In this document: piece after piece, positions 43,551 to 52,393 of the stretch
How positions within the stretch are numbered: the stretch's first letter is position 1
Layout of the letters: each line of letters opens with the position of its first letter
DNA from: Arthrobacter alpinus
GTDB taxonomy: Bacteria > Actinomycetota > Actinomycetes > Actinomycetales > Micrococcaceae
Assembly (NCBI RefSeq): GCF_001445575.1
Contig: NZ_CP013200.1
Location: 2,728,001 to 2,792,000 of the forward strand
Length of the DNA stretch: 64,000 bases
Direction of reading: 5' to 3'
The notes under the pieces: model-generated
Databases searched by the model: none
What the model saw: only the letters and a program-made list of their open reading frames with translations
Told to the model about the DNA's origin: nothing
Made by a program: the position numbers and the translations under genes

Positions 43551-44213
43551 CTACTGCGTCTCGTTGAGATGGACCATGGCGTCATAGAGCTGCTCGGTCG
43601 TCATCGGCGGCTCGGGGAGCGAATGTGCCCGCTCAGCCCGGTAGGCGTCGAGCATCAGGTGGAGGTAACGCCGCCAGGCTTTGGGCGCCGTGGTGCTGGT
43701 GGCATCGACGATTCGGCCGAGCGACCAAATGAGATTGACGATGTCGGCCTGCGTGATATCGGGGCGAGCCTTCCCGGCTTGTTGGGCTCGCGCGAGCACG
43801 TCCTCGATGTGTTGGCACATCTGGTCGTGGATGCACTCGGTTTCGGGATTGTGGGGGAATCGTCGGGAGAGGAAGTCGTTGAAACCCCGGTCCCCGGCCT
43901 GCATGCTGAACAGGTTCTCCAAGTAGTAGACGAACCCGTCCCACGGATCGTCCATCGCAAGTGCCCTGTTGGCCCTATCGAGGAACTCTTGGAGCCGTGG
44001 TTTGAAGGCGGCCATGAGCAGGTCCAAGCGTGTCGGGAAGTGGCGATACAGTGTGCCGATGGCGACGCCGGCGTCGCGCGCGATCTTCTCTAGGGAGGCA
44101 TCCGCACCGCGTGCGGCGAATTCGCGCTGCGCCGCGGCGATCATCTTGTCGCGGCGCTCCTGGGTGTCGCGGCGCCGGGGCATCCGCATCTGTTCAACGT
44201 CACTGTGGCTCAC
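43551..44213 (-). CDS. TetR family transcriptional regulator
   Basis: 220 residues. N-terminal TetR helix-turn-helix: RRDKMIAAAQREFAARG, SLEKIARDAGVAIGTLYRHF. The ligand domain includes a C-terminal helix typical of the SbtR-like group (PMTTEQLYDAMV). It is divergent from the NADP-binding reductase gene at 44402, and the 188-bp spacer contains a long inverted repeat, so autoregulation and control of the neighbour are likely. Ligand unknown. Confidence 0.92.
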   Translation of the reverse strand: MSHSDVEQMRMPRRRDTQERRDKMIAAAQREFAARGADASLEKIARDAGVAIGTLYRHFPTRLDLLMAAFKPRLQEFLDRANRALAMDDPWDGFVYYLENLFSMQAGDRGFNDFLSRRFPHNPETECIHDQMCQHIEDVLARAQQAGKARPDITQADIVNLIWSLGRIVDATSTTAPKAWRRYLHLMLDAYRAERAHSLPEPPMTTEQLYDAMVHLNETQ

Positions 44214-44313
44214 TTCATCAGTCTACAACTGATACTGAGGGTAGCCTCCGCTATGGCGTTGCTCTGGAGGTCCGGAAACTTTCTCCCACCTTGAGGCGCT
44301 GATGCGGAATAAA

Positions 44314-44365
44314 GTGAGGCACCCCTCCGTTTGGAACAGTATCAAAGACCGGAGGGGTGCCTCAC
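44314..44365. repeat. Perfect 16-bp inverted repeat with 20-nt spacer
   Basis: GTGAGGCACCCCTCCG at 44314-44329 and its exact complement at 44350-44365, in the spacer between the divergent TetR and reductase genes, 36 bp upstream of the reductase ATG. The arms are too long for a simple TetR operator. It may be a regulatory hairpin in the leader or a small mobile palindrome. Confidence 0.8.
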
Positions 44366-44401
44366 CTTGGCGCTTACCCGGACACTAATAAGGAGAACAT
44401 C

Positions 44402-45019
44402 ATGACCACCATCAGCATCATCGGCTCAGGCAACATGGCCACCGCCATCGGCGCCCGGGCGTCTAAGCACGGCCACACCGTCGAGATCATGAGCCGCGAC
44501 ACCGTGAAGGCTCAGGCACTTGCCGAGCAGATCGGGAACGGAGCCACCGTCGGCACGTACGGCGCACGGCCGGCGGGTGACATCGTCATCCTGGCCGTCT
44601 TGTACGCCGGCGCGGTTGAAGCAGTCACGCGCTACGGCGATGCGTTGTCAGGCAAGATCCTCGTCGACATCACCAACCCGTTCAACGCCGAAGCAAGCGG
44701 GCTCGTGACTACCGAGGGCAACTCGGTCTCACAGCAGATCGCCGCCGCCGCACCCGAGGGGTTACGCGTCGTGAAGGCATTCAATACGATCTTCGGTGGC
44801 GTCATTGCTGAAGACGAGCCCCTAGACGCGTTCTTCGCCGGTGACAGCGCCGAGGCAAAAACACGTGTCGCTGCGTTTCTGGCGAGCTTGGGGATGCGAC
44901 CCCTCGACGCGGGAGGGCTCGAGATGGCCCACGCCCTTGAATGGGCCGGCATCCTCCTAGTTGGCTTGGCCCGAAACGGCGCCGGCTTCGACCTCGCCTT
45001 GGGTGCCGAAGTTCTCTAA
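44402..45019 (+). CDS. NADP-dependent reductase, F420-dependent NADP reductase-like
   Basis: 205 residues. Rossmann start MTTISIIGSGNMATAIGARA with G-x-G-x-x-A, followed by HTVEIMSRD, GDIVILAVLY and KILVDITNPF, the NADP(H)/F420 reductase-like (NADP_Rossmann F420_oxidored) pattern. Central VVKAFNTIFGGV is typical. It is short compared with full dehydrogenases. Substrate unknown. AAGGAG precedes the ATG. Divergent TetR gene likely regulates it. Confidence 0.88.
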   Translation: MTTISIIGSGNMATAIGARASKHGHTVEIMSRDTVKAQALAEQIGNGATVGTYGARPAGDIVILAVLYAGAVEAVTRYGDALSGKILVDITNPFNAEASGLVTTEGNSVSQQIAAAAPEGLRVVKAFNTIFGGVIAEDEPLDAFFAGDSAEAKTRVAAFLASLGMRPLDAGGLEMAHALEWAGILLVGLARNGAGFDLALGAEVL

Positions 45020-45088
45020 AGAACTAGAGGCAGAATCAGTGTCATGGGCCTCGGCATCAGCCTAACCCTAGCCGTTCCCTCTGCGGGA

Positions 45089-45164
45089 GCGTCGACGAGA
45101 AACCACCCTCTAGTGATGCAGCGTTGACCAAAAGCCGCCTTTAAGTGATGCAGCGTCGGTGAGG
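45089..45164. repeat. 32-bp-period intergenic tandem repeat (array A)
   Basis: Two full 32-bp units (45089-45120, 45121-45152) ending AGTGATGCA and starting GCGTYGAC, plus a partial third unit GCGTCGGTGAGG. The first unit is preceded by CTGCGGGA, forming CTGCGGGAGCGT, the same core as the array at 55244. No unique spacers, so not CRISPR. Confidence 0.75.
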
Positions 45165-45246
45165 CGTTGAATCGGGGTCCTATCGCATTTCGGCCTCCCA
45201 CCGCTCACGAGCTCGCGGCGGGTCCCTCGGCCGATATGCTTAGGCC

Positions 45247-46128
45247 ATGACGACGACGTCGATTGCTTCCGCGGCCGCGCTCTCTGCCAAACTTGCCGAA
45301 ACCGGGTACCTGGCCGATGAGGGGCTGGCTACCATTGCGTATTTGGCTATGACCATGGAACGGCCGCTACTGCTTGAGGGCGAACCGGGCACCGGCAAAA
45401 CCGCCATGGCAGAGGCCCTCGCGCAGGCGTTCGGCCTGCCCCTGATCCGGCTGCAATGCTACGAAGGCATTGACGCCAGCCAGGCGCTCTACGACTGGGA
45501 CTTCACGGCCCAGATCCTGCACCTGCGCAGCGTTGAGGCTGGTGGAAGTAGCCTAGCCACGGCGGAACTGGAGAAGTCGCTCTATGACGGGCGCTTTCTG
45601 CTGGCCCGGCCCATCCTGAAGGCCCTGCAGCAGAGCCCGGCGGTGCTGCTCATTGACGAGATTGACCGGGCGGACGATGAATTTGAGGCGTTCCTGCTCG
45701 AGGTGCTCTCCACTTACCAGGTCTCCATCCCGGAGTTTGGCACTGTCAAGGCAGCTACCTCGCCCATCGTGGTGCTGACCTCAAACCGAACCCGGGACCT
45801 CCACGATGCGCTCAAACGCCGCTGTCTCTACCACTGGATCGACCACCCGGGCCTGGCCCGCGAGGTGGAGATAGTTCGCACCCGGCTGCCCCACGTCCCG
45901 GAGCTGCTTGCCGAACAAGTGGTGCGGGCCGTCCAGCAGATTCGGGCCACGGATAACATCATGAAGCCGCCCGGAGTGGCCGAAACCCTTGATTGGGCCC
46001 GTGCCCTGCACCTGCTGGGCAGCGCGGAGCTGGACCTGGAATCGGCCGCCGCCAGCATCGGGGCACTGTGCAAATACCGCGAGGACACCGAACGCGTCAC
46101 GGCCGCGCTGGCCAGGATGCTGGGGTAG
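45247..46128 (+). CDS. MoxR family AAA+ ATPase (CoxD-like)
   Basis: 293 residues. Walker A GEPGTGKTAMAEAL (about 45-58), Walker B AVLLIDEIDRADDE, sensor VLTSNRTRDL and an arginine finger region ALKRRCLYHW. MoxR ATPases act with VWA proteins as chaperones that mature metal enzymes; CoxD helps build the CO dehydrogenase active site. The VWA partner starts 4 bp downstream and the Mo-hydroxylase genes follow, which supports this role here. Confidence 0.92.
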   Translation: MTTTSIASAAALSAKLAETGYLADEGLATIAYLAMTMERPLLLEGEPGTGKTAMAEALAQAFGLPLIRLQCYEGIDASQALYDWDFTAQILHLRSVEAGGSSLATAELEKSLYDGRFLLARPILKALQQSPAVLLIDEIDRADDEFEAFLLEVLSTYQVSIPEFGTVKAATSPIVVLTSNRTRDLHDALKRRCLYHWIDHPGLAREVEIVRTRLPHVPELLAEQVVRAVQQIRATDNIMKPPGVAETLDWARALHLLGSAELDLESAAASIGALCKYREDTERVTAALARMLG

Positions 46129-46132
46129 AACC

Positions 46133-47245
46133 ATGCCCGCGGCAGCCAAGAGTGCTGAGGAGATCCTGCTGGCTTTCGCCGCCGCCGTGCGAGCCGCCGG
46201 CGTCAAGGTCAGCACAGAACGCTCACGCAGTTTTGTCGATGCCGTGTCACAGCTGTCGATCGAGAATCGCAGCGATGTGTTTTGGGCTGGGCGGGCAACC
46301 CTCTGCGCGGCCCCCGAGGATCTGGACACTTACCAGCGGACTTTTGAACGCTGGTTCACTCCCGTCCAGGCCGTCGCCCAGGCAGAGAAGGGCGCAGCAG
46401 CTACAGTCCAAGCCGCCGCGCTCAACGAGGACCACGAAGCCCCGGACGGTTCCGAACGCAGCGAAGAGTCTCTGCGTGCCGTGGCCAGCCGGCGCGAACT
46501 GCTGCGCCACCGAGATGTGGCCACGCTTGATGCCGCCGAACGGGCACTGCTGCACCACCTCTTCGATGAGCTACCCGTCACGCTGCCCTCACGCCTTTCC
46601 CGCCGGAAACTGCCAGGGCGCACCGGGAGGATTGACAGTGTCCGCACCTTCCGCGAACAGCTGCGCCACGGCGGTGAGCCGGGGCCGCTGAAATACCGGC
46701 GCACACCACGGAAGCCACGCCGGATCGCTTGGCTCATTGATGTCTCCGGGTCCATGTCTCCCTATGCGGACAGCTTGCTGCGGCTGGCCCACCATGTGCT
46801 CCAAGCTGCCCCACATCAGGTGGAGGTGTTTACTCTGGGCACCCGCCTGACTCGGGTTACCGCCGCGCTCCGTGCGCCCGACGCCGATGATGCTCTGGCC
46901 TTGGCCGGGAGCACGGTCCCGGATTGGTCAGGTGGCACCCGGCTGGGCGAGGTGCTGCGCGCCTTCAACGAACGGTGGGGGCAGCGCGCGGTGGCCAGAT
47001 CCGCCGTCGTCGTTATTGTCAGTGACGGATGGGAACGCGGTGACCCGGCACTGCTGGGCAGGCAGGTGGAGCGGCTGCATCAGGTGGCGCGGCGCGTCAT
47101 CTGGGCCAATCCTCACCGGGACAAGCCCGGTTATGAACCCGTGCAGCAGGGAATCAGGGCCGTCCTGCCGCACGTTGATGACTTTGTCGGGGGCCATTCA
47201 CTAAAGAGCTTCGAGGAGTTGTTGGCTGTGATGAGCAATGCGTGA
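46133..47245 (+). CDS. VWA domain-containing CoxE-like protein
   Basis: 370 residues from the ATG at 46133 (the frame is open to 45989 inside moxR). The C-terminal von Willebrand A domain carries the MIDAS motif WLIDVSGSMSPYADSLLR (D-x-S-x-S), then STVPDWSGGTRLGEVL and VVIVSDGWERGDP. The N-terminal part is helical and typical of CoxE. It works with the upstream MoxR ATPase in enzyme maturation. Overlaps xdhC by 8 bp. Confidence 0.92.
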   Translation: MPAAAKSAEEILLAFAAAVRAAGVKVSTERSRSFVDAVSQLSIENRSDVFWAGRATLCAAPEDLDTYQRTFERWFTPVQAVAQAEKGAAATVQAAALNEDHEAPDGSERSEESLRAVASRRELLRHRDVATLDAAERALLHHLFDELPVTLPSRLSRRKLPGRTGRIDSVRTFREQLRHGGEPGPLKYRRTPRKPRRIAWLIDVSGSMSPYADSLLRLAHHVLQAAPHQVEVFTLGTRLTRVTAALRAPDADDALALAGSTVPDWSGGTRLGEVLRAFNERWGQRAVARSAVVVIVSDGWERGDPALLGRQVERLHQVARRVIWANPHRDKPGYEPVQQGIRAVLPHVDDFVGGHSLKSFEELLAVMSNA

Positions 47246-48437
47246 GGTGTTGAAGGATTTAGTGGAGGCCGTGGCGGCCGGGCGCACCGTGGGGCTGGGG
47301 ACGGTGGTGCGCACGTTTCGCTCGGCGCCGAGACCGGCCGGTGCCTCCATGATGGTCGACGCCGAGGGGCTGGCTGTGGGGTCCGTGTCCGGCGGGTGCG
47401 TGGAAGGTGCGCTGTACGAGCTCGCTTCCGAGGTGGCACTTAGTGGTCGCCCCGTCTTGCAGCGTTACGGCATCAGCGACGATGCTGCCTTTGAGGTAGG
47501 GCTGACGTGTGGCGGCATCATTGACGTGTTTGTCGAAGCCGTCTCTCAGGCCACGTTTCCGGAGTTGGCCCAGGTGGCTGCCGATCTCGACGCAGATAGG
47601 CCCGTGGCCGTGGTGACGGTCATTGAGCACCCGAACCCGGCGTGGCTGGGGCGCCACTTGGTGGTTCACCCCGACGGATTTGCCGGATCCTTGGGCAGCG
47701 ACCGCGCCGACCAGGCCGTCAGCGATGACGTGATGGGCCTGCTGGCGGCCGGACGCAACACCACGCTCATGTACGGACCCGATGGGGAACGGCGCGGGGA
47801 CGGCATGCGTGTCTTTGTGGCCAGCTTTGCCCCACAGCCACGCATGCTGGTGTTTGGCGCCATTGACTTCGCCGCGGCTGTGGCACGGCAGGGCAGCTTC
47901 CTGGGATACCGGGTCACGGTCTGTGATGCCCGTGCTGTGTTTGCCACGAGGGCCCGTTTCCCTGTGGCGGACGAGGTAGTGGTGGAGTGGCCGCACCGGT
48001 ATTTACAGGCGCAAATTGACGCCGGCTTGGTGGATCCGCGTACCGTGATTTGTGTGCTGACCCACGATCCAAAATTCGATGTGCCGCTCTTGGAGGTGGC
48101 GCTGCGCCACGAGGTGGCCTATGTGGGGGCCATGGGCTCGCGTAAAACCCACGATGACCGCATGGAGCGGCTCCGCGAGGCGGGCCTTACCCAGCCGGAA
48201 CTATCCCATCTCTCCAGCCCCATCGGGCTGGATTTGGGCTCGCGCACCCCGGAGGAGACGGCCGTGTCCATTGCGGCGGAGATTATTGCACTGCGGTGGG
48301 GCGGGCAGGGCCGGCGCCTGAGCGATCTGCTGCGCGATACGCTCAGCGACACTGCGAGTGATCAGCACGTGCGAATACACCATGTACCCCTCGCTGACGC
48401 CGCACATGAGGATGAAAGTGATGGTTCGCCCCTCTAA
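47238..48437 (+). CDS. XdhC/CoxI family protein
   Basis: 399 residues. N-terminal XdhC domain (VLKDLVEAVAAGRTVGLGTV, SVSGGCVEGALYELASE, FEVGLTCGG with a key Cys) and C-terminal Rossmann domain (YVGAMGSRKTHDDR, then SSPIGLDLGSRTPEETAVSIAAEI). XdhC proteins bind molybdenum cofactor and insert its sulfurated form into xanthine dehydrogenase-type enzymes. The position between coxE and coxS fits that duty. It ends about 118 bp before coxS. Confidence 0.93.
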   Translation: MREVLKDLVEAVAAGRTVGLGTVVRTFRSAPRPAGASMMVDAEGLAVGSVSGGCVEGALYELASEVALSGRPVLQRYGISDDAAFEVGLTCGGIIDVFVEAVSQATFPELAQVAADLDADRPVAVVTVIEHPNPAWLGRHLVVHPDGFAGSLGSDRADQAVSDDVMGLLAAGRNTTLMYGPDGERRGDGMRVFVASFAPQPRMLVFGAIDFAAAVARQGSFLGYRVTVCDARAVFATRARFPVADEVVVEWPHRYLQAQIDAGLVDPRTVICVLTHDPKFDVPLLEVALRHEVAYVGAMGSRKTHDDRMERLREAGLTQPELSHLSSPIGLDLGSRTPEETAVSIAAEIIALRWGGQGRRLSDLLRDTLSDTASDQHVRIHHVPLADAAHEDESDGSPL

Positions 48438-48555
48438 TGCGGATTAGCCACCCGGGCCTCTAACTATCCTCCTGCCCGTGATGTAACGTGTTGCACATCA
48501 TGGGCAGGAGACAGGCAATGGCGTCTGAACTCCAAGGAAACTAGAGGAGTTCTCA

Positions 48556-49097
48556 ATGGCGAGTTCCATATCAATCACCGTGGAGGTTGACGGCGTCAGT
48601 TACACGGACGACGTCGAACCAAGACTTTTGCTGGTCCAGCACCTGCGTGAGCGGCTGGGCAAAACAGGCACCCTGATTGGCTGTGACACCACCAACTGCG
48701 GTGCCTGTACTGTGCATCTGGATGGTGTCAGCGTGAAATCCTGCACCATGTTTGCCGTGCAGGCTGATGGGCACCAGGTCACCACCATCGAAGGCATGGC
48801 GCAGAACGGCAAACTTGCCCCGTTGCAGGAGGCATTCCACCAGTGCCACGCACTGCAGTGCGGTTTCTGCACGCCGGGCATGATCATGCAGTCGGCGTCG
48901 CTTCTCAAAGAGAATCCCCACCCTACTGAGACCGAGATCCGTGAGGGGCTGGAGGGCAACCTCTGCCGGTGCACGGGCTACCAAACATTGTGGCTGCCGT
49001 GAAGTCTGTGGCGGACGGTGTCCAGTATGACGATTCCGGTGTCTCGGTCTCCCCATCCTTGCTCGAGGACAATTCCGAAACGGCAGGTGTGTCATGA
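48556..49097 (+). pseudogene. coxS: Mo-hydroxylase [2Fe-2S] small subunit (CoxS-like), apparent frameshift
   Basis: The frame from ATG 48556 (GAGGAG upstream) encodes both iron-sulfur domains: the plant-type cluster [15 protein letters not shown] with a fourth Cys, and the helical domain CGFCTPGM and CRCTGY. It then ends at TGA 49000-49002 after Y-Q-T-L-W-L-P. Adding one A to the AAA at 48983-48985 gives the normal Y-Q-N-I-V-A-A-V-K and an open frame to TGA 49095-49097, overlapping the coxL ATG as ATGA. All eight cluster cysteines precede the break, so even the truncated product might work. True mutation or sequencing error cannot be told apart. Confidence 0.85.
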
Positions 49098-51511
49098 CCG
49101 CTACAACAGAAACCAGCGGTGCCGGACCGGGAAGTTCCGGACAGGGGCACTCCGAAGTTGGCACCGCCCGCCTCCGTAAGGAGGACGCGCACCTCATCAC
49201 GGGGCGCTCGCGTTTCACAGACAATATGGTGCTGCCGGGTATGTTGCATCTGGCCATGGTGCGCAGCCCCTTTGCGCACGCAAAGATCACCTCCATTGAT
49301 GTCTCGGCAGCACAGGCTTCGCCGGGGGTCATGGCCGTGCTGACCGGAGCCGATGTAGCGGCTGAGCAGGGTTCCCTGCCCAACGCCTGGCCCGTCACCC
49401 CGGATCAGAAGGCGCCCAGCCATCCGTCCATCGCCGTGGAGGAGGTAGCCTTCGCCGGAGAGATTGTGGCGGTGGTGATCGCCCGCAGTATGGCCGCCGC
49501 CCGGGACGCCGTCGAACTTGTGGATGTTGATTACGATGAGCTGCCGGTGGTTATGGACCTAGAGGAAGCCGCAACGGATGCGGTGCTGGCGCACACTTCA
49601 CTGGAATCGAACAAATCGGCCACGTGGGTGTTTGATTCGGGCGAGGCCGGTACGGGCACCGCCATTGATGAGGCGTTAGCTGCCTCCGATGTGGTGGTAG
49701 AACGGACCCTGTACCAGCAGCGGCTCATTCCGGCGTTCATGGAACCGCGCTCAACGGTGGTGGATCCCACGGGTGAGCAGATCACCATGTGGAGTGCCAC
49801 GCAGATCCCGCACATTCTCCGGCTCATGTTGGCGTTGACGCTGGGCATTCCCGAAAGCAAGGTGCGGGTCATTGCCCCGGATGTGGGCGGCGGATTTGGT
49901 GGAAAGTTGCAGGTCACCCCGGAAGAGGTGATCACGCTTTTGGCGGCCCGGCGCATGGGCAAGCCCTGCAAGTTCACCGAGACGCGCAGCGAGTCCCTGC
50001 AGGTGGGCCACCATGGGCGGGCGCAGGTGCAGCGGCTGAAGATCGGTGCCAGCAAGGACGGCATTGTCACGGGTCTGCATGTGGACCTGTTGGCGGATAT
50101 GGGCGCCTATTTGGGCTTGATCACCTCCGGCATCCCGGTGCTGGGCGCGTTCATGTTCAACTCGATTTACAAGTTCCCTGCCTACCACTTTGAGTGCCAC
50201 AACATTTTCACCAACAAGGCATGGACGGATGCGTACCGTGGAGCCGGGCGGCCCGAGGCCACGTTCGCCATTGAGCGGATGATGGATGAGCTGGCCGTTG
50301 AGTTGGGCATGGACCCGTTGGAGTTGCGGGAGAAGAACTGGATCAAGCACACCGAGTTCCCGTTCACCACGGTGGCAGGGCTCGAATACGACACCGGCAA
50401 CTATGAAGCGGCCACCGAGAAGGCCTTGGGTTTGTTCGGATACCAGGAACTGCGCGCCGAGCAGAAGCGGCGGCGCGACGCCGGCGCGACCGTCCAGTTG
50501 GGCATTGGCATCTCCACCTTCACCGAGATGTGTGGACTGGCTCCGTCCCGGGTGCTCGGTGCACTGAACTATGCGGCCGGCGGCTGGGAACACGCCCAGG
50601 TGCGGGTGCTGCCCACCGGCAACGTGGAAGTCGTCACCGGATCTTCGGCCCACGGGCAGGGCCACGAAACAGCATGGAGCCAGCTTGTGGCTGACAGGCT
50701 GGGCGTGCCGTTTGAGAGCGTTGAGGTGCTGCACGGCGACACGCAGGTGTCCCAACGTGGCATGGACACTTACGGCTCCCGCTCATTGACGGTAGGTGGC
50801 ATGGCCGTGCTGGCCGCCGCGGACAAGGTCATTGAGAAGGCCAAGACCATTGCAGCCCACATGATGGAGGCCAGCGAGCAGGATCTCGAGTTCGCTAACG
50901 GTTCCTTCACCGTCAGGGGCACGGAGACATCCACGTCCTTCGGTGAGATTGCCTTCGCCGCGTTCTCCGCCCACAACCTGCCCGATGGCATGGAGCCCAA
51001 TCTGGACTCAGAGGCCACCTTCGATCCCAGCAACTTCTCCTACCCGCACGGCACTCACCTGGCGGCCATGGAGGTTGACATCGAAACAGGAGAGGTCAAC
51101 GTGCTCAAGTATGTGTGCGTGGATGACATTGGAGTGGTGGTGAACCCCATGATCGTTGAGGGCCAGGTCCACGGAGGCCTGGCTCAGGGAATCGCACAGG
51201 CACTGTACGAGGAAGCCGTCTATGACGATGCCGGCACCTTGGTCTCAGGTTCGTTCGTTGACTACCTGGTCCCGAGCGCCCCTGATTTGCCGCACTACAT
51301 CACGGCCAGGACAGAAACGCCGGCCACCAGCAACCAACTCGGCGCCAAGGGTGTGGGCGAGGCAGGAACCATCGCCTCCACCCCGGCCATCGTCAACGGG
51401 GTGCTGGACGCCATCCGGCACCTCGGCGTGAAAGACATCAAGATGCCGTGCACGCCAGCCCGTGTGTGGCATGCCCTGCAGGAAGCCAAGACCACCGGAG
51501 GTGTGCAATGA
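49094..51511 (+). CDS. coxL: Molybdenum hydroxylase large subunit, Form II CoxL-like
   Basis: 805 residues. Xanthine oxidase family with KEDAHLITGRSRFTDNM start, GGGFGGKLQ, and the end GVGEAGTIASTPAIVNGVLD holding the catalytic Glu. The active-site loop reads A380-Y-R-G-A-G-R386, the Form II signature; true CO-oxidising Form I enzymes have AYxCSFR. CO oxidation is therefore doubtful, and the real substrate may be another aldehyde or heterocycle. Binds molybdopterin cytosine dinucleotide. Starts ATGA-coupled to coxS. Confidence 0.93.
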   Translation: MTATTETSGAGPGSSGQGHSEVGTARLRKEDAHLITGRSRFTDNMVLPGMLHLAMVRSPFAHAKITSIDVSAAQASPGVMAVLTGADVAAEQGSLPNAWPVTPDQKAPSHPSIAVEEVAFAGEIVAVVIARSMAAARDAVELVDVDYDELPVVMDLEEAATDAVLAHTSLESNKSATWVFDSGEAGTGTAIDEALAASDVVVERTLYQQRLIPAFMEPRSTVVDPTGEQITMWSATQIPHILRLMLALTLGIPESKVRVIAPDVGGGFGGKLQVTPEEVITLLAARRMGKPCKFTETRSESLQVGHHGRAQVQRLKIGASKDGIVTGLHVDLLADMGAYLGLITSGIPVLGAFMFNSIYKFPAYHFECHNIFTNKAWTDAYRGAGRPEATFAIERMMDELAVELGMDPLELREKNWIKHTEFPFTTVAGLEYDTGNYEAATEKALGLFGYQELRAEQKRRRDAGATVQLGIGISTFTEMCGLAPSRVLGALNYAAGGWEHAQVRVLPTGNVEVVTGSSAHGQGHETAWSQLVADRLGVPFESVEVLHGDTQVSQRGMDTYGSRSLTVGGMAVLAAADKVIEKAKTIAAHMMEASEQDLEFANGSFTVRGTETSTSFGEIAFAAFSAHNLPDGMEPNLDSEATFDPSNFSYPHGTHLAAMEVDIETGEVNVLKYVCVDDIGVVVNPMIVEGQVHGGLAQGIAQALYEEAVYDDAGTLVSGSFVDYLVPSAPDLPHYITARTETPATSNQLGAKGVGEAGTIASTPAIVNGVLDAIRHLGVKDIKMPCTPARVWHALQEAKTTGGVQ

Positions 51512-52386
51512 TTCCCAGCGAATTTGATTACGCCGCGCCCACCACGGTTGCGGAGGCGCTTTCGCTCCTGGCCGCAGCAGAGTCTGCCGGTGAGGACGTC
51601 AAGGTGCTCGCCGGTGGCCAAAGCCTGATCCCCGTCATGAAGCTGCGCCTGGCCGATCCTTCCATGGTGGTGGACTTGGGGCGGATTCCTTCACTGTCCG
51701 GCATCACGGACGACGGCGGGACCCTCAGCATAGGGGCCATGACCCCGCACCACACGGTGGCAACAGATCCTCTGATTGCCTCCTTTGTGCCGTTGTTGGC
51801 TCAGGCCGCCGCCACAGTCGCTGATCCTCAGGTCAGGCACCGTGGGACCATTGGCGGTGCCCTGGTCCATGCGGATCCGGCCGGTGACATGCCTGCCCCG
51901 ATCCTTGCTCTGGACGCTATGTTCAACCTAAGCGGCCCATCCGGTCAGCGTTCGGTGGCCGCGGCCGATTTCTTCCAGGGCTACTTCACCACGGCTGTGC
52001 AAGAAGGCGAGATTCTCACCAGCATTACGGTGCCCAAGTACACCGGGTGGGGCTCACACTATGAGAAGTTCACCCGGGTGGCCCAGCAATGGTCCATTGT
52101 TGCTGTGGCCGCCCTTGTTCAGGTGGAAGGTGGCATGATTGCCCAGGCCCGGTTGGGACTGACCAACATGGCCAGCACTCCCCTGCGAGCCTCAGCAACC
52201 GAGTCTGCGCTCGCAGGCTGTGCCGTGGAGGTGGGCGCCATTGCGGCAGCCTGTGCCAACGCCGCGGATGGAACGGAACCGGCCAGTGACCTGAACGGGG
52301 ATGCCGCCTACCGGCGCCACCTCGTAACGGTGCTGGCCAAGCGTGCGGTGCTGGCCGCCGTCGGACTTTCAGAGGAAAGGGGCTAG
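51508..52386 (+). CDS. coxM: Molybdenum hydroxylase FAD-binding medium subunit (CoxM-like)
   Basis: 292 residues. FAD-binding PCMH-type domain: MIPSEFDYAAPTTVAEALSL, KVLAGGQSLIPVMKLRLADP (AGGQSL is the flavin motif) and ATVADPQVRHRGTIGGALVH (TIGG motif). It passes electrons from CoxS clusters to an acceptor via FAD. ATG overlaps the coxL stop (ATGA). It is followed 7 bp later by coxG. Confidence 0.94.
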   Translation: MIPSEFDYAAPTTVAEALSLLAAAESAGEDVKVLAGGQSLIPVMKLRLADPSMVVDLGRIPSLSGITDDGGTLSIGAMTPHHTVATDPLIASFVPLLAQAAATVADPQVRHRGTIGGALVHADPAGDMPAPILALDAMFNLSGPSGQRSVAAADFFQGYFTTAVQEGEILTSITVPKYTGWGSHYEKFTRVAQQWSIVAVAALVQVEGGMIAQARLGLTNMASTPLRASATESALAGCAVEVGAIAAACANAADGTEPASDLNGDAAYRRHLVTVLAKRAVLAAVGLSEERG

Positions 52387-52393
52387 GAGCGCC

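Noticed and set aside
45089..45164. Possible CRISPR
   Set aside because: Repeat units are contiguous with no unique spacers, only two to three copies, and no cas genes.
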